Shown: positions 21,457 through 22,141 of the stretch, in pieces
Layout: the number at the start of each line of letters is the position of its first letter
Position numbering within the stretch: the first letter of the stretch is position 1
DNA from: a virus
Virus record (IMG/VR): IMGVR_UViG_3300042987_000942
Coordinates: 1 to 22,141 of that record
Length of the DNA: 22,141 bases
Strand: one strand, 5' to 3'
Made by a program: the position numbers and the translations under genes
Notes under the pieces: generated by a model
What the model saw: the letters and a program-made list of their open reading frames with translations, nothing else
Database searches by the model: none
Told to the model about the DNA's origin: nothing

Positions 21457-22141
21457 TCAGTTTGTTAGTGCGCGATAGAACATTGCGACGTTAGGGTACA
21501 GCATTTTTGTTTTAATCCACGCATCGACAGTGCGGGTGATTGAACTCAGTTCCGGTACGTCGGGCTGTTGGCGTGCATTGGTATCACCGCGCAAATACCG
21601 GTAAACATGCATTGGTCCGTGTGACCCAATGCTGTCTTTTACTGCACTGGGCATCTGAAGTTTTTCAAAGAATTGATTGGCCGCTAGGGCAATGTTGTCT
21701 GTTGAGTTCCATGGGTCATCGGTCACTGACGCCCACTCCAACATCAGTTTAAATAGCGGGAAGATGCTCCTAGTGGCGGCCGGCAGGTCACTCTCACTCA
21801 GGACAAAGTGCTCATTATCGTCATGGCGACCAGAAAAATACTTGCAGTAAACAATATGGCCCACGCCGTCTACTGACAACAGCACATATACCGACTCTAT
21901 GTCGGATTTGCTCACCGGTAGTAGGGCGTTTCCAACGCCGGCGGCAACCTGGCCCGGGCGAAGGAATGTTGATGGCGCGTTCCTTCGCCCGATGTCGCAC
22001 CTACTGGGGTCAGTGTCCGTAAGCGGTTCGGAACCGAGGAACTGAAAAATGCCGATTGTGTTGGATGGTCCCCATTTAAGGAGATGCTGCACCTCTTCGT
22101 AATGAGTGCAGTTGATGTAGTAGTCGCTACCACCGTAGGAC
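21457..22141 (-). CDS. Unidentified protein, N-terminus cut by the window edge
   Basis: The frame is open on the minus strand to the window edge (visible start SYGGSDYYINCTHYEEVQHLL), so at least 227 residues exist and the true start is outside. I recognise no family. The middle (GVGNALLPVSKSDIESVYVLLSVDGVGHIVYCKYFSGR) looks like a beta-sheet domain, and the C-terminal third is helical (AANQFFEKLQM, TVDAWIKTKML). There is no membrane segment or obvious catalytic motif. It is co-directional with the oxygenase, 6 nt upstream of it, so the two may act together; it is also a candidate substrate. A GTG at 22092 could be an internal start but lacks a ribosome site. Confidence 0.75.
   Translation of the reverse strand, partial: SYGGSDYYINCTHYEEVQHLLKWGPSNTIGIFQFLGSEPLTDTDPSRCDIGRRNAPSTFLRPGQVAAGVGNALLPVSKSDIESVYVLLSVDGVGHIVYCKYFSGRHDDNEHFVLSESDLPAATRSIFPLFKLMLEWASVTDDPWNSTDNIALAANQFFEKLQMPSAVKDSIGSHGPMHVYRYLRGDTNARQQPDVPELSSITRTVDAWIKTKMLYPNVAMFYRALTN

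Overview
The window is a piece of a tailed double-stranded DNA phage genome, most likely a siphovirus of an actinobacterium. The host call rests on a WhiB-like iron-sulfur protein (18735-19220), an MSMEG_6728/Pyr_excise-type protein (17788-18300) and a minor tail protein of the kind found in actinophages (left edge). The moderate GC content (judged by eye) and frequent AGA arginine codons fit a low-GC actinobacterium better than Streptomyces or Mycobacterium, but that is inference. I saw no tRNA, integrase, transposase or CRISPR array. No stretch over 300 bases lacks a gene.

Layout. (1) 2-2453, + strand: end of the tail module, a truncated minor tail protein and a beta-helical tail fibre with an S74 self-cleaving chaperone domain. 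(2) 2524-12378, + strand: nucleotide metabolism and replication/recombination. It holds a small Cys-containing protein, a dNMP kinase with a UDG-like C-terminus, a thymidylate-synthase-fold enzyme with the Asp that marks dCMP specificity, two deaminases, a family A DNA polymerase, a RuvC-like nuclease, an SNF2 helicase, a Cas4/RecB-like nuclease, a Sak4-like ATPase and a DUF669/SSB-like protein with a Pro-Ala tail. Genes mostly overlap by 1-22 bp. A strong GC hairpin at 12391-12432 closes the block. (3) 12456-17709, + strand: two tandem paralogous GT-B-like glycosyltransferases, a dimeric dUTPase/dCTPase-family enzyme, five small phage proteins and a C5-cytosine methyltransferase. (4) 17788-19220, + strand: three genes with their own promoter-like sequences, ending in the WhiB protein. 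(5) 22141-19189, - strand: an unidentified protein cut by the window edge, a prolyl-4-hydroxylase-like 2OG-Fe(II) oxygenase, an M15-type endolysin with the best promoter and ribosome site in the window, a GT-A glycosyltransferase and a 52-residue coiled-coil protein. The two strands converge on one hairpin at 19189-19220 that carries the stop codons of both final genes.

How the genes may work together. Parts 2 and 3 hold counterparts of all the T4 steps that build glucosylated hydroxymethylcytosine DNA: a dCMP hydroxymethylase candidate (TS fold, Asp181 at the Asn177 position of E. coli TS), an adjacent dNMP kinase, a dimeric dCTPase/dUTPase-family enzyme, a dCMP deaminase and two glycosyltransferases. 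My main proposal is that this phage makes a hypermodified cytosine genome with its own version of the pathway, including a kinase/UDG-like fusion and a C5-methyltransferase that do not fit the T4 model. The sequence supports the pathway's ingredients; the chemistry is inferred.
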